Shown one piece after another: positions 39,761 to 54,400 of a stretch of DNA of 64,000 bases. The DNA is from Scatophagus argus (Eukaryota; Chordata; Actinopteri; Scatophagidae): positions 9,867,501-9,931,500 of the forward strand of contig NC_058502.1 in NCBI RefSeq assembly GCF_020382885.2, in the 5' to 3' direction. Made by a program: the position numbers and the translations under genes. The stretch's first letter is position 1. Each line of letters begins with the position of its first letter. The notes under the pieces are model-generated. The model did no database searches. It saw only the letters and a list, made by a program, of their open reading frames with translations, and had not been told where the DNA came from.

Positions 39761-42700
39761 AAACACATACAAGAGAAGTTCTCAGAATCACTGTGAAGAA
39801 ATTCCAAACTAGACTTAAAGTGTTCATTAGCAATATTGTCAAGCAAGTCCACTAGGAAGCAAAGAAAGAGTTACTCTGACCAAACTACCTTGGTGCATTA
39901 ACATTATTTATGACCCTCGTGTAAATATAAATTGAGGTGAATAGGAAATGAAGTCCTCTCTGGGGTGTCATTCAAGTCGTGCTGGCGAGCAGTAATTCTC
40001 AGATGCAGAAAACAATACAGTCCGCATATGATAATGCTTCTGGTGGATGAAATATGCCTGACACTTGGAGTGTGTGTGGGCTGCAGCAAGCAGAGATGCA
40101 GCAAGCGCTCCGGAAGGATCAATAAAGTGCATAGGATTTGGGATTTATGATGACGTCCTATCGATCAATTAGCCGCTGACTGTTTGAGGCACTCAGAGGT
40201 GCCAGTGGGTATTATAACTAAATCAGAGCTTAGACAGAATTACAGCATAACAGAAGATAAACTTCAGCATTTCACGGTGACAATTACTGTCGCACCTTTT
40301 CCGGAGCTCATGAGTGCAGACAAAGCGAGTGTGATCCATTTCTGTCTGCTGATGGAGGAAGTCACTTTGTTTTGTCTTCACAAGTCAAAAATTGTTAGCT
40401 TAGTAAAATTGGTTTAAATGTTATGAGTCAAAGCTGGATCTAAAGGCATGCATAAACCATCAAAGCTGAAAAGAAAACTCTCTGTCTCTCTCTTTGGTAA
40501 TCTCTTAAACATTAAACACATGTCAAATATGCAATAAGAGGCTTATGTTGCATAATATGCACAACTTGATTTCTGCTCTCTGATGCTTTGTAGATTTTTT
40601 TTCTTTTTTTTTTCTGAAGCATTTCCACTCATCTTCAAGAACACACCTACAAATGTCTGAGAGATGGCCAGAATGAGATAGACAGAGATAAAAACCCTCC
40701 TCCTGTGACTTCTCAGGGGGAATGGAGTCATTTAGTAGATTTCTCTCCATGTGCCCATCACTCAACCCGAGCTGCTTTCACCACACAGCTGATAATCATA
40801 CATATTCTATGTGCCGGTGCACCATAAATCTCTGTCCCTGTTTCATCCCACCGTCATTCATCAATCACGCAGGGAGCAGGATGAAACACCGCCTGCTTGA
40901 AAATATATCATATTAGTACCAGGGATGTTTACCAAGATAATGTGAGACAACAGCAGAGGGTGAAATATAGCACCACTGCATTCCTTAAATTAAAACCACT
41001 CCTCCTCTCCTTCAGACCACCCTCTGCTGTGGGAGTCTGATGTCTATAAGGAGTCCTGTAGACTCTGCCCATGTGTCCTTACCCTTCTCTCACCTTGATA
41101 CATGACTAACTTTTGAGAAGATACTTTCACAAAAAAAAAAAAAAATGGAGCAATTTATCGTAGTGTTCAACACAGGTACAAAATATGCAAATTATGCTCG
41201 AGAGCATTAGGTTTATATTTTAAAACAACTGTAACCATTATGGTGGTGGATACATGACTGACTTTAAGATTTAAAAGAGAAATTTCATTTAAAATACTTA
41301 GGTTCAAATCAAAGTCATTGTGTTTAACCACTTTGTGGCCCCATGCCAGACACCCACTCCAGAGCACAATGGGTTACAGCGAGACTCTTTGATACTGGAC
41401 GTCCATATTTCATTTTCCTTTCCTGTCTTCCATTTTCAATATTGCTCCCTTGAGGAGAATCTTTTTCATTATCAAATATGTTCAATCTACAGTTTCATAG
41501 AACTTTGGCTTGCCGCCATGTTATCACTGAAAAAGGCAGTCTGTCAATGTTGAACCGCAGTTCAGTTACCTCCCCATGTGTGACCTGTAGTAGCTCCAGT
41601 GTTGCCACTGTGTGTGTTAAAACTGAGTATGTATTAACAAAGCTGAATACAGTGTGTTAGAGTTTGCTGTAAAGTTTCCCAGTTGCCAAGTGTGGCAAAG
41701 AGTGGGAATCTGTAACACTGTCAAAACTAGACTTTGATTGACTCAAAATACAAATATTTATTGTTTTATTCATTTTCAAATGACGTTATTATTTGTAAAA
41801 TGTATTCAGAGTCTGTTTCGTGCTCGAGATCATCGTGCACACCATTTTTTTCCCTGATTCATTCTTAGTAAAAACCAGAAACTCAAAGTTTTGTTCAAGA
41901 AAGAGACACAAGAGAACAAATGTTTGAATAAAGGCTGGAGTACGCTCAAAAACAAGTTTGTACAACATGTCCTGGGGACCATGTCAGTAGCTGTGTGGAG
42001 CATTCACACTCTAAGGCAAAGGAAAAACAACAACCACCATAGACAGGGGCAAGACATGATAAACATGGCTACAATGGCATAACTTTTTGGGGAATATCTT
42101 CTGGAAGACATTCATGTTGTTTCACAGAGAAAAATTCCAAAAAAGGTTTGGACAAAATGAAATAGACCATTTGAGATAAGTTCAAATCCTACTTAGTTTC
42201 TCACTTCTGCGGATCTGTGTGAAGAGGGAGTGCTTGTCAGGTTGTTTGTTTAAGAAACTAAGACTAATAATGGGACGCAGGACTTTCACACAATTGTTTG
42301 ACCGTCAGGCACTTCAGTTGGAGCTTACCAATGCCCTTTCTGTAACACCTAACACCACATTTGTGTGGGGCAGAGAATATAATAAAACATTGTTCAGGTT
42401 GTCGCTGTTAAACATGACAAACGCTGCTACTAAAGTTGTCTTCTTCCATCTGTCTTCTTCCCTTTTACATTCTTACAAGAAGTGGTCATTGTTCAGTTGG
42501 TGTATTGTGACGATCGAGCGAGGAGGAGTGCTTACTTTCACTGTGCTCACATGGCAAGGAGCTAAGAGACAGAAACACACCAATCCTTAAGGTTGGTGCC
42601 ACTGTCGAGGTAGCCAATGAGACCCTTCACAGTATTCATATAGTGATACAGGCGCTGTGAGCCGTCCTTTATTTCTGTCTCTATGATATCTAACATGTTG

Positions 42701-45700
42701 ACATTAAATAATTCTATTGTAATAGACTACATGGCCTCTTAGGACAGACTGGACGTACTGTCTGTCCCACTTGGAATTTCTCTATATCTGTTAGCATTAT
42801 TTTTTCAGTTGACAAATAAGTCAATGAACCTAACATTACGCTGTATCTTCTCTCACATTAACAACACTTATACTATTGAATTTCCATTGGCATATGTTGA
42901 TGGCATGTATCATTCTGAAAGTCATGGGCAATTACCTCAGGCTAATATCTCTTATATATTATTCATCAATGGGGAAAAAAGATAATTTTGCTTTGCATAG
43001 TTACCAAAAGGTTTAATGTGTGTGTGTTTGTGTGTGAACAATATCTATATAATTTCTATATCAAAATCTAATTAGTGTGTCTTGTTTCATTGGTTCTTTA
43101 GATTTGGGAAAATATTGGATTCTTTAGTTATGTGTGTGCACTAAAGCTTACCCAGGACAGTAAGCTACAGGCTGTGTATAGTACTCCACTCACATTGAAG
43201 GTTCTTTCCCTCTCTAATATATTCCCTTGTAGATTAGAAATGTAATTTGGGGAGATGAATGCATTCTATTCCAGCTTGCTGTGATCAGGAGTACTGCTGC
43301 GTGGAAAACAGCATTGCTTCCCGATTATTGAATTTTTATGGCCAGGTAATTAATTGCAGATTCCCTGTTTTGTTCTATTTCTTCCTCTCTGACATTTTAA
43401 TTTCGACAAAAAGCCACGGTCTCTACGCGGCCCTTCTCTGGAGATCCTAATGGTCTATAAAACATGATGACTTATAGATATGGCAGAGACTTCACTTCGC
43501 CAATGATTGTTTGAAACCTTGCTGATCACACAGAATTTAGTCCCCCTCTTGCTTCCTCCCTCCTGCCATCTCATCCCTGCCTTTCCTTCCCAACCTCCTG
43601 AATTCATTTCTTGTCAATTAAACTGCAGCTACAGTGTCCCATTTGAAGAATAGGAATCTATCAATGTGTCATCGACCGGGAGTTCATTATTGGATGCGGC
43701 CTGGTAACTTTTCAAAAGCAGCGTTTGGGCCATTATTCCTTAAAGATGATTGTCATTACTTGACCAGGCAGGCGAGTGTCCTTGGCTTGCATTGCAAGCA
43801 CTGCATTTAAGGGCAAGGGGGAATCAATCGTAGCGTAGGCTGACAGACGCCATATCTCAAAGCAGACAGGTTTGAATGCTTATATCAAATCAGAATCCTT
43901 TGCTGGCACAGAGAGCATTAGTTACTCTGGTGTCAGGAGCACATGTAGGCCATAGCCAGCGTTCCAGGAGGAAACAAGGGGAAGGCAGTTTGTTATTTTG
44001 TGCAGGTCTGCTAAAATGTCCTAAGATATTGATGAGTTAGTGTAAAATATCATTCCCCTCTTTGCATAATAAAATTATATATTTAATGCCTTGGCTTTTG
44101 CAGTTTCTGTTTTAGTTCATTCTTTGACAACAAAGATGTGGTTTTATTTTTAGTATTATGTAGTGGTTAGAATCAGCTTGCAAATTAAAACATCTTTCAT
44201 AATAAATTGGTCAAATACTGCGTGTTATAGTGCAAATTCAGCAAAATTATGCTAAAGGCTAGGGCTCATTAGGTTAGGCACTGAAAAGATCATATTACAA
44301 TAGAATCCCTATTACACTAAGATTTGGAAGAAAGGTTGATAAGTGCAAGTCTTGTCCCTGGCCAAAACAATAATCTTTCTTGTGTTCCCCACCATTATAA
44401 CATCTATTCAGGAGTGTTTATTTATCATCCCTCCTTTGCCTCTTGCTTTTTTCTGCTGTCCCCTTGTCACGGTGCATTTTTCTGCTGTGTAAGCATAAGT
44501 CCACACAACATATCACTCCTGAAGCACACCCACCCACCCCCTAACCTTCAAGAGTTCTCCCAGCACAATCTCTACAGCTCTGTAATGGCTGATGCAGTTA
44601 CCATATTTCAGCCCTAATTGGGTGGAAGCTACAGAGCCAATTTGGGAGGGTACTTTGGAAGAGAGTTCCTCTGCGACATTGTTAGGCATTGGGATGTCTT
44701 CTGTGTTGCCAGGTGTGGATTGTAATTGCCGCTGAATGAAAAGAGCACCTCAGAAGTGGAGGGCCGTTGCGGTTTGTGGGGAATATGTGGGTGCTTCATC
44801 CGCAGCAGTGTTTTCCCCTGCTTCGACTCAATAAGTCAATACAGACAAGATGAGATTGGGTGACTTGTCTTGTTTACATCTTTTAGGTTTGTTTTTGGGG
44901 AGTTCTGTTGCCCTGAGAGGACAGCAATTGTTCTATGCAACCAAGTTACGCACTCATCAAAATGACATATTACTTAACAAGCAACCGCTCTATTCTATTT
45001 TCTGCCTACATCCTATTTTCTTCTGAGAAGCAAATGTGCTATCTCGTCCATGAAGCATTGCTCAGAGTTGAAGATGCGTCTCACTGTATGACCTTACGTA
45101 CAGCTCCTCAGAGCCAGGATCTATGGCAGCCATTTTCTCTCTAGCCAGTCATGAAGAAGCAAGAGATGTAAATGTCAGTCTGTGTCTCCTTAACACTCAA
45201 TAAAGGCCTGGGATTGGGCCCTCCGCTCCGCCAGTCGATTGGCCATCTAATGAGGAGAGGCCTTACCATAACTCTACAAGATTCACTACTGTTTGTGTTT
45301 CACCAGAGGCCCTAGCACAGTAATAATTCCAAGTGGATAAATGTTTTCCCGATAACAAGCTGAAATAACCTGTCGGGCTGAAGTTGATGTAGAAAAGAAG
45401 AATCACACAATTAGCGATCAGTGGAAATTTATCCTGGTAGCAGGAGACAGAAGGCTGGAGAAGCTTAGCCCTTCTCTCTGTCTGGCAAATATCAAGACTA
45501 CCTTGTTCAGATGTGCCCTTTCTTCTGTATTTCTTCAACTTGTGTGTCATTAGTCACCGGCTTTGCCTTTTGTAGCAGCCCTCTGTGTTCTTACCTAAAT
45601 GCCCCCCTTACACTAGCATTTAACTTGCTAATGTAATTGAAGTCACTCTGAGGAAAGGCGTTATAGATGATGCTCTTGCAATGAGACAATGCTCCCTAAT

Positions 45701-48700
45701 CTCCGTTTATCTAGAGGCTACCTCCCGCCTTGAAAAAGCGAAGTAGTATGGAAATCCATTTAGATTTGTTGAAAAAGATAATAATAAAGAAGGTTTTAAA
45801 TTAAAGACATCCGTTATTTGAAATTATATTGGCGATTCAATCTACAACCACTTTTATCTGCAATAATCATGCAAAAAAAAACACCAGAGAAACTGTCTTT
45901 CACAGCAACTTATTTGAAATTTTGCTTTCGTTTGTTAATTGGCACTTTCTCTGCAATAATTTTCAAATAAAGGCCTTATTTAAGTGTCCTAAAAAGACAG
46001 AGATTACATTGTGTCAGATCATTATGCCTTTCCACACCTTATAATGTTACAAGGCACTCTAAAGTTGATTAATAGCAACCAATTTCGTCATAAAGAGGTA
46101 GGACTACTGTAGCTATTGTAATTAACCTTTAAGTGTGATGGACTTTACCATATATTGCCCATTTCTATTACTGACCCACATATATCACACCAGAATGTGC
46201 AGCCCTTTTCTTGCATCCGAGGCCTCCCAGGAGCCTCAGCATACACTATGTGTCCGATGACATCATATCCCCGTGGGAGTGTGAATTATCTTGTTTTCGT
46301 CAGATCCCTCATATGTATTTTCTGGGCTGTTCTTGCACAAATGTATCATTTAAACCATTAGCGGCACCTAGCTCTTTCATTAGAATGAACTATATCATCC
46401 CCTCCCCAGAGGCACCCGCAAGCCACCGGACTGTGAGAATACATTTCACTGAGAAGGAATATTGAAGGCGGTAACATGCCTAGGTAAAGTATTACTTAAT
46501 TTATACTGCTAATGTATAACATTGATTCTCTGTGGGGAAAATAAAGGACAACATATTTTCAGAGCCCACATCATTAAGGTTTAATAATTTAGACCCAGTT
46601 AGCGTGATAATAAATATACTGGGAGAACTTAAGAGAGGGTTTTGGTGATGAATGCAATTAGAAAACGTTGCACTTACATAGGAGAGTAATATGAATGGGG
46701 TGTAGAAATTAATTGGAGTTGGAGAAATGGCGTGGCCTGCGGTGTTTCACAGGAGGAATAAAAAACAGACTATTATTCCAAGAGCCCTATACAGAATACT
46801 AACTATCTGCTGTACGCTAAGTTTGCTTATTGATATCTACATAACTAACAAATGACTGGCCTGAAAAATGGGCTCCTGCTTCTTCTCTTTCTCCATTGCA
46901 GGTTGCCACTCTGAAATTAAAAGACATGATAATACTCATTAGGGTTTCTTGCAAAGTGTTCTATTTTATTGCTGTTTGGCTCTATACATGACCCAGCTTG
47001 CTTCTAATGTATCATTAGATGAGGAATAATGGGATAACATTCACTGCTGCATATGCAGATGCTGAGATTAATTCACTACATATCAGGACGACCGAGATAG
47101 CTCTTCAAAACAATTTATTACATTGCACGATTTTAACTGCATATACAGTAATGAAGGTGCATAAAAAATGCGAAGCAATGATTAAAAGTCAAAGAAAAAA
47201 TTAAATGCAAAGGGTTTTACTTCTGTTGTCTTTTAAAAATGGTTATTTCTTCACTTTGAAACAACTCATTAGAGTTCCAGTCCATAGAATTACTACTACT
47301 TCCCATACCCATCAATTTATATTTATCATTCACAGCATTTGTAATACAAATGTTACTATGTTGAATGAAACTTTAAATCAAATGCTGCCTCAGATGATAA
47401 AACAAAATTATGATTAAGTTTGTGAATTTTTTTTTTCTAATGAGAATGCAAAAATACCCTTTACAGTTACACAAAGCCTTTTCCAAACTGCATGCATTGT
47501 GTGAACTCATTCCAAACAATCCTCTGATGTTGCTGCCTGGGTTTTCCAGATGTAAATTACTCAAAACATTTCTTGTAAAATATAAATCAAAAGAGCAATG
47601 TCACTGCCAAAAATAATACACAAACTATCCAAGGCAATTGCTCCAACTTCAGACAGTTATGCTAAGTGGCATCAATTAACAGTGCTAGTGTAAGTCTACA
47701 AAGTTTGTGTACCGCTTTGTTAAAGGTTTAACTTATAAAGGGTTTAAATGTTGTATCAAATAAACTTGATGACTGATGCTACTAAATAAGTAATACACAA
47801 TTTACAGGTCAGTATTAAGTTTTCTTTTGTCAGGTTGTGAATAGTCTTTTTGACTGGTGTATAGCCTCCTACTCTGTTCTAACTTCTAACTAACAGGAAT
47901 AACAAGGACCATGATGCAGTACTGTCACTGTCACTGGGCAAACAGTAAAGGAACATCCCAGAATTCAGTGTAGTTCAGCTTCTTGGAGGCACTTTTGTCA
48001 CTGTGTATACAAAAAGATTGAATTACCTTCATGTTATCCAACAAAGCACTGTGGATTAGCAATGCTGACATTTTAGAAAATATTGCAGATTATAATGTAT
48101 ATATATATAATGTATATAATGTATCTGGTAAACAAAGCTACATGCCCGCCCTCAAAATTATTTGTTTATTCTCTAACTAGCTCACACCAAATTCCTTTCC
48201 AAGGAGACTGAGGTATGAGGAGGATGCAAGTGTGCATTTTATCAATAACATTCCAGTCAAAGACCTTGCCCCTCAGCAGAGAACTTGCAGGTTTCTGAAG
48301 AGCTTTCCCATAGCTAGTTTTTACACCCAACCAAAAGATTAATAGTATGCCGCCCTTGAAAAATGAAAATCAAAGGTATCAAAAATCTCCCAGGGATTAG
48401 AGCCGAGGAGTCTGATATCAAGCCCAGTTTACTCTTTATGATGTCATTTCTTTATGGAGGAAGCAGGGGGTGAAAGCTCAAGGCAGATATGGGATCCAGG
48501 TTTGGGGGTAATCTCCCATATACCACAGCGCATTAATCTGCTGCATTGATCTCTTGAATCATGCTTCTATTGACAAGAGCGAGTCTTTTCTTTTTGAAAA
48601 GTGATAACTGTGCAGGGTAGTCCCACTAAACATTTATGGATATCATTCCTGCCTTGTTCTGGGCCCCTGCTCTGTAATAGCTTTTAGCGTCATGTAACAC

Positions 48701-50095
48701 TCCTACGTGTGAGTGAATGCACAAATGTGTCTGAGACCCTGCTGAGTAAGTTTACGCTAGCCGTTAATCATTGTCTGGGCCAGCTGGCTGTAGCCTCTGG
48801 GCAGGTGGGTCTGTCAGGTTGGCAGCCTCCATCATGCAGCACTGAAACCAGAGCCCTCAGAGACGCCCATGCCTCTGGTGTATCTAAAGTCCCACGTCAA
48901 CTGGTGCTTACCAAGTGCTATTTTGACTGATACTTTAGATTTCAGTCCAGAGTGTTGAACTTACCCGAGAGTGGTAATTAAATCCCAATAAACAGACACA
49001 TAAAAATGAAAAGGAAGACATGATGTTTTCATTTTGTCTCTGGTCTCTTAACAGTAAAACGCTAGTTGGATTCATTCACGAGCCCATGGAATTGGATATC
49101 TTTCCCCTACACGACATGTTCTCACAGCTTTTCAGAAGAAATAATTCATCAGGAATCATCTAAAGACAAATGTCTCTGAATGTGGCTGAAAACAAAACAA
49201 AGAACAGGAAACACAGGAAAATCCTGTTGCGGTTGCAGTAACCTGCCTGACATAGCAGATCTACTTCCTGGTCACGTTGCCAGTTGGCTTACCTGCTGTT
49301 TTCACGAGTGCATATCTGTGTGAGGTTGTGGTTGCTCTGAGGTTAGTGTGTATAAGTACTGTATAAGTGTGTAAGTAAAGAAGTTGTAGAAAAGAGAAGT
49401 CAGAGGTTTGTGGTCAAATTGCAAAAGCAAAATAATAAGGACAACATAGCATTTATTGACTGCCACTCAGCAAACAAGGTGTGGTTTGTTGTTTTACTAT
49501 ACAACTGTGATGCAGTTTGCCAGAAACATTACAGGGATTTCAAAGGGACTATCTTTTGTTCGTGCATACAGTCAGAGTCAAAGTGTCTGAGACAACTCCC
49601 GGAAAGTTACGAAAGTTACAAGAAGCTTTGTTCAGCATTGTTCTTTCCAAAGTCAGCCTTTCCCAAATCTCGAAAATTAAGGTGATGGGTTAAGATTACA
49701 TCATGATAAATAATCATTATGGAGATAAAAAAAAAAAAAAAGTACCCAGCTTAAAAATACTATAATTTTCCATTAGACATTAAGTTGCTAATTAGTTTGT
49801 TCAAAGTTTGTTCTTGCTGTAATTTAGTGCAGTACGAATGTTAACCACCATGGCATAACTGTAAACCATCAACTCCTCACGCACCTAAATATTCCTTTTG
49901 TGAAGGTCTTGTGCACGAACCTCCCTGACATCCAACTAGCTCACTGACGGACAGAGGGTCAGAAGTATTTTCCACTGTAAGTTAACACTGAACAGAGGGA
50001 GAGCACTGTGCGGCCTGTTCTTCCATCCATCGCCCTGAAGTGGCTCTGATAGACAAGTATCTGTGGCCCCAGGAGCTGACAAGTCTCCTGTGAAC

Positions 50096-50149
50096 TTAAC
50101 AGGAATGCTGGGACCCCGGATTAGCACTATGGTCCATGATAAGGATGTT
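50096..50149 (-). CDS. Possible terminal exon of the unrecognised minus-strand gene
   Basis: After an acceptor ending CCCACAG, the frame expected from exon 51483-51546 (phase 0) reads NILIMDHSANPGSQHSC and stops at TAA (50096-50098). The acceptor is reasonable, but another AG lies 7 bases upstream. The alternative is that exon 51483-51546 reads through its donor to a stop at 51228. I cannot decide between them. Confidence 0.3.
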   Translation of the reverse strand, partial: NILIMDHSANPGSQHSC

Positions 50150-50739
50150 CTGTGGGCTGTGAACTTGAGGACAGTTTGGAGCATTGTGGGTTAAAAACGG
50201 TCAAGACCTCTTAAGGGTATTTGTCTGCTTTTTAGATGGATATATGCATTCTTTTTTGTCAATCATTGAGGAACTGTTATGTGCACAAGCCTCATTTCCA
50301 GTCCAACAGTTAGCCATAAATGGACAGAGAAACATCCTTAAACACCAGTTCATATTGATATTGGTGCCTGCTATCGTTAGACCTGTCTGTGAGAAGAACG
50401 CCAACTAACATAAGCGATTTCACTGGCTGTTGCATCGGTGAAGTTCTCCAAAAGCACCACAACAGCTGTCATTTACGCACATTCATTACACATGGCAGTG
50501 GCTATTTATAGCAGCCATAGCACTAGTTCATCACAGGTACCTAAACCATCAATGTGGTGATAGCAGTTATATGGAGCTTGATTTTGTATTTGGTTGGATT
50601 TCCTCCGTAGCATTTTTTCTTTCAGCATTTATTGAATCTTATTGAACGAGAGTTTGTCAAGTGCTGTAAAGTTTAATTAGTGTTTTTTAGAGGTGCTGGT
50701 CAGTGGATGTTTAGAACTTCGGGCAGAGCTAGGGCATCT

Positions 50740-50875
50740 GATCATCATGCTAAGCTATGCTAATTGCTATGTTCAAGGAAAAATATGAGAGTGCTATTGA
50801 TGTTCTCATCCACTACTCTTGGCAAGAATGAGAATTAGAATTTCACAAAGTGTCAAACTATACCTTTAAACCATC
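50740..50875. repeat. Degenerate teleost interspersed repeat
   Basis: The segment contains TAAGCTATGCTAA, ATATGAGAGTGCTATTGATG, TCTCATCCACTACTCTTGGC and AAAGTGTCAAACTATACCTTT. I recall this pattern from a widespread teleost repeat that ends with 'tcaaactattccttt'. The match is from memory only. Confidence 0.6.
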
Positions 50876-51482
50876 CGAGTGAATTTGTGTGCCACCTTAC
50901 ACAATGCTACCTGGCACATTCACTAGACACATGCATTTAAAGTACACAATGCTTGTAAAATGTATGAAAACTCACTACTGTGCTGTAATGCGAGCCATCA
51001 CAAGATGAGCCATTAAAGTCAGCAATGAATTAGCATCTCCAGTGTGCTGGAAGCACGTTGGTAGAGTTTATAAACGGCTTGAAAACAAACCAGCTTGGCC
51101 TTTCTTGAGTTTCACACGACCATCAAACTGTCAGATCCAGGAGCAGGCATCTACCCTATAGTGTCTACTCATCCCTTGCTGTGCCAGTAAATTCTCTAAA
51201 GAGCAAAGAGTTCTTTACTGCAATCCTTTAGTGCTTTACTGACAAGTACCACTGCCCTCGTCTTTCTCTCAACATACATGCATATAATAACTTTTCTTGT
51301 AAATCTTTAAGAGACATATTAATTAAACGCTCTGGAATGATGTGACACTTTTGGAACTTGATGTAATTTTGGTTGAGAACATTCGATGGACACATAGTAG
51401 TACATATTTCTCTGCCCAAAGCTTGTTCCTTCACCCTCATTTCAGCGTGGATTCTCTGCAGTTCACAGCAGCGATAACTCAC

Positions 51483-54400
51483 CCTGGTCTTGATATTGTC
51501 TCCTGAGTCCAGTTTCTCTGCGAGAGTTACAGTGAAATTTGTGATCCTGTGTAATGAGAGTTGAGGGTGCCACAAGAAATCACAGTCATAAAGCAAGGAG
51601 CAGTAGATTACATTGACAGCATACACACATGCACATTGCACACATATTCACATTACTCACTGCTCCGTTTCCAGTCTCCTGTTTAGAGCTGCGTTCCTGT
51701 GGGCAAGATTTATAAAAACACCGGTGACAACATGTCCTACTTGGCCTTTAAGACCTACATAAGTGGTGCTGTGCTAGGGCCAGCTGAGTATTAATAGTTG
51801 GTGAGGGAAAATATAAATTACTGCTCTTTTACCAAAAATGTCATTCAATCCCTACCTCTACTTGTCAGACTTGTCCTCTTGAACTGCTCAGTAAATCAAA
51901 CCATATGTTCCACCCCAGGAAATACTCCAAATCTACAGGCTCAGCAAATGCCAAATCTACTTATCAATCAAACCCCATGTCTATCAATTTGAGGAGGAGA
52001 GTAATTGTCTCTCTGAAGGCGCCCGTGTCCTCCAAGCTGCCCTCTATTCTGTATCCACTTTTCCAACTGTTTAATTAAGACACTTTATGTCTTTAAGGCA
52101 TTAATTAGCTGCCACATCCTGTTGTCCAGCTTGTCACAACACCAAAGTTAAAAACGAACACCCTGGGCCTATTTCGAGCAGCGATGACCTGGCTGGTCAA
52201 ACGGGAACGAGGGCTAAATGCGAAGGAAAGGGCTGACATTGTGTGAACACGAGATCACCATGCAGCTAGCATGGCCTCAGCAGGAGTTCACACAGTCGGA
52301 ACAGCAGGGATTACAGTAGCCAAAAACTGAATGCTGAAGGTGTAGTTGAACTTGAATCAGCCAGTTTGTATATTTTTATAAAGCCGAACTGTAATTAGAT
52401 GCATTACAGAAAGGAAGATACTTTGTCTACTTGTAGCATGCAGCATAACATTATATTGTGTGTTATTTTTCAACCTTTTGAAGTACAAATTCAGTGTCAG
52501 ACTGAGTAGAATTTAACATTTTAATTCAGTAATAGAGTTTAAAGTGGAATGTTTTTATTTTCCATGCACAGACTTTCATTACTATGTGCAGCAAATGTAT
52601 CAGTAATCAACAGTAATCACAGCATGTAAAGTATACAATCATAACATATGTTATGTTATGTCATATTGGACACACACAAAATTCTAAAAACAAAATATAA
52701 TTTCAGTGTTTACTCTAAAGGGAGGATAGACAAGAATATAAGGCCTTTAACGATTATGTAAAATAAAATATTAAAAAATACATGGGACACATTATTATGA
52801 TCTTGTTGCAGGTTATATGAACTCTTAAAATCATCAAGATCAACTCTTTCATAAGAGCCAAGCATAATCATTTCCCTGGGAAATGAGGGGGTCATTTTAA
52901 ATACAGTTAGCACTGATGACACCCTGTGGAATTGTTTACCTAAATATGATTTAGTGATAAATGAACTCAAACGTGTCATCGTCCTCCACTCCATGTATAA
53001 ATCCTCTCGGCATCACTGCTGAAGCGGTCACAAGGATGGGAACAGATTCCCTTGTTGGCCTGTGAACATCTGCTGGGCCATTTAGCCAGCTAATAGATCA
53101 GACTGGAAAGAGAAAGAGAGGCAGAGCAAAGGAGGTGCAGGTGTTCCTGGCTGGAGCCAGAAGACATCAAACCGAAAAGCCAGGCCAAATCCACCAGAGC
53201 ACAAGCTGAATGACTCACAGCCTCTCACAGATAATAAAACAAGCATAAAGTTTGCTTAAGGTACAGGTGGGGGTATTTTGCACCATACTCAGGAGAGACC
53301 AGGCACTGGCCCGGTACAGGGAGAAAGATAATTGGATGCATATGGGAGGAGGTAAATGAAAGAATTTTGAGAATATCTCCATGGAATACCTAATGGGGAC
53401 AGGACAGAAAAGGAAATTAAAAATTATTTGAAGCAGATGGACCGTTCTTTGAGTTTTTCAGTGAAATTTATTAGTGCCGTGAAAGAAATGTGTCTGTTTA
53501 TTTTGTGCTGCCATGAAATGAATGACCTGCTGAGCCGTGCTTGTGTTAGTTTATGACTGCCTGGCCATTATTCATAATTTAGAATGCATTTGTTATCGAT
53601 TCATGATTTAGTGTGATTTATTGGTGCTTGTCAGGTTTCATTCAGAACTCCACCAGTTTTATTTCAGCAGCAGACCCAGAGTTTATGAAAAATATAAACA
53701 AAGTTGGGCGATGTGCGGATACAGTTTCATTTGTACCTTATTACATAACGGCCTTGGCTGGATTCAAATGGTGCCTCACTGTAATTCATTTGTTCCTTTT
53801 ATTTCCTTATTGCCAACAACAATAAAATGAACTGTTCTAGAATACAGTATCAGTCAAGAAACACTTTGTAATGGAAATGTTGATGGGAAAACGTCAAAAT
53901 CCCTCCAAGTTCAGACAGTGTTTAAAGTTCAGTGTGGTCAGGTAGGAACATAATATTAACAATTGATCAAGAACAGCAGTTATGTATTATGTGCCTATCT
54001 CAAGAGGATTTGTTAGGAAGCTGTGTTGTTCCTACAGCAGGCATCATTAAATCTACTGCCTCTGGGCGTCTGGGAACATAAAGGTTAGCACTGATATTAA
54101 CCCAACATATGGTTCAAATTTGGAAGAAATATCTCAAGATTAAAAGTGTAACAATATAAAAGTGTAGGTCTAACTGTTGCAATCCTAAAAAAAAATAGCT
54201 AACTTTTAAGTTTTAATTTTTCAATTAGAACAGGTTTTATTTTTTTTTATTTTTTTTTCTAATTTTCACTGTCACATCACAAGGCTCAACCAGTATCATC
54301 AAACTGCAGAGCGAGGAGTTTCAGACTTGTGTGTGTGAAATAACATGTTAGCAGTACAGAGTTTTTGCTTATTGTTAATGCCATCTGCTTTTCTCGTTTC

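Larger units (their letters stand above)
34490..50090. other. Long gene-poor tract, probable regulatory desert
   Basis: No recognisable gene is seen. Microsatellites are TG (36697-36722) and GT (37536-37569). Perfect inverted repeats lie at 37814-37847 and 39733-39760. Long unique AT-rich blocks at about 39885-40190, 43540-43945, 45600-46760 and 48180-48720 lack repeats and have many TAAT/ATTA cores. They are my best candidates for conserved non-coding elements, by inference from composition and synteny only. Confidence 0.5.

Noticed and set aside
42170-42195. GTTCAAATCC resembling a tRNA B-box
   Set aside because: No A-box or cloverleaf can be formed around it.
51228-51641. 137-codon minus-strand frame taken as a single-exon gene
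   Set aside because: Part of it is a genuine-looking exon (51483-51546) bounded by AG and GTGAGT. The sequence upstream of the acceptor in that frame is intronic, and the downstream part may be read-through.
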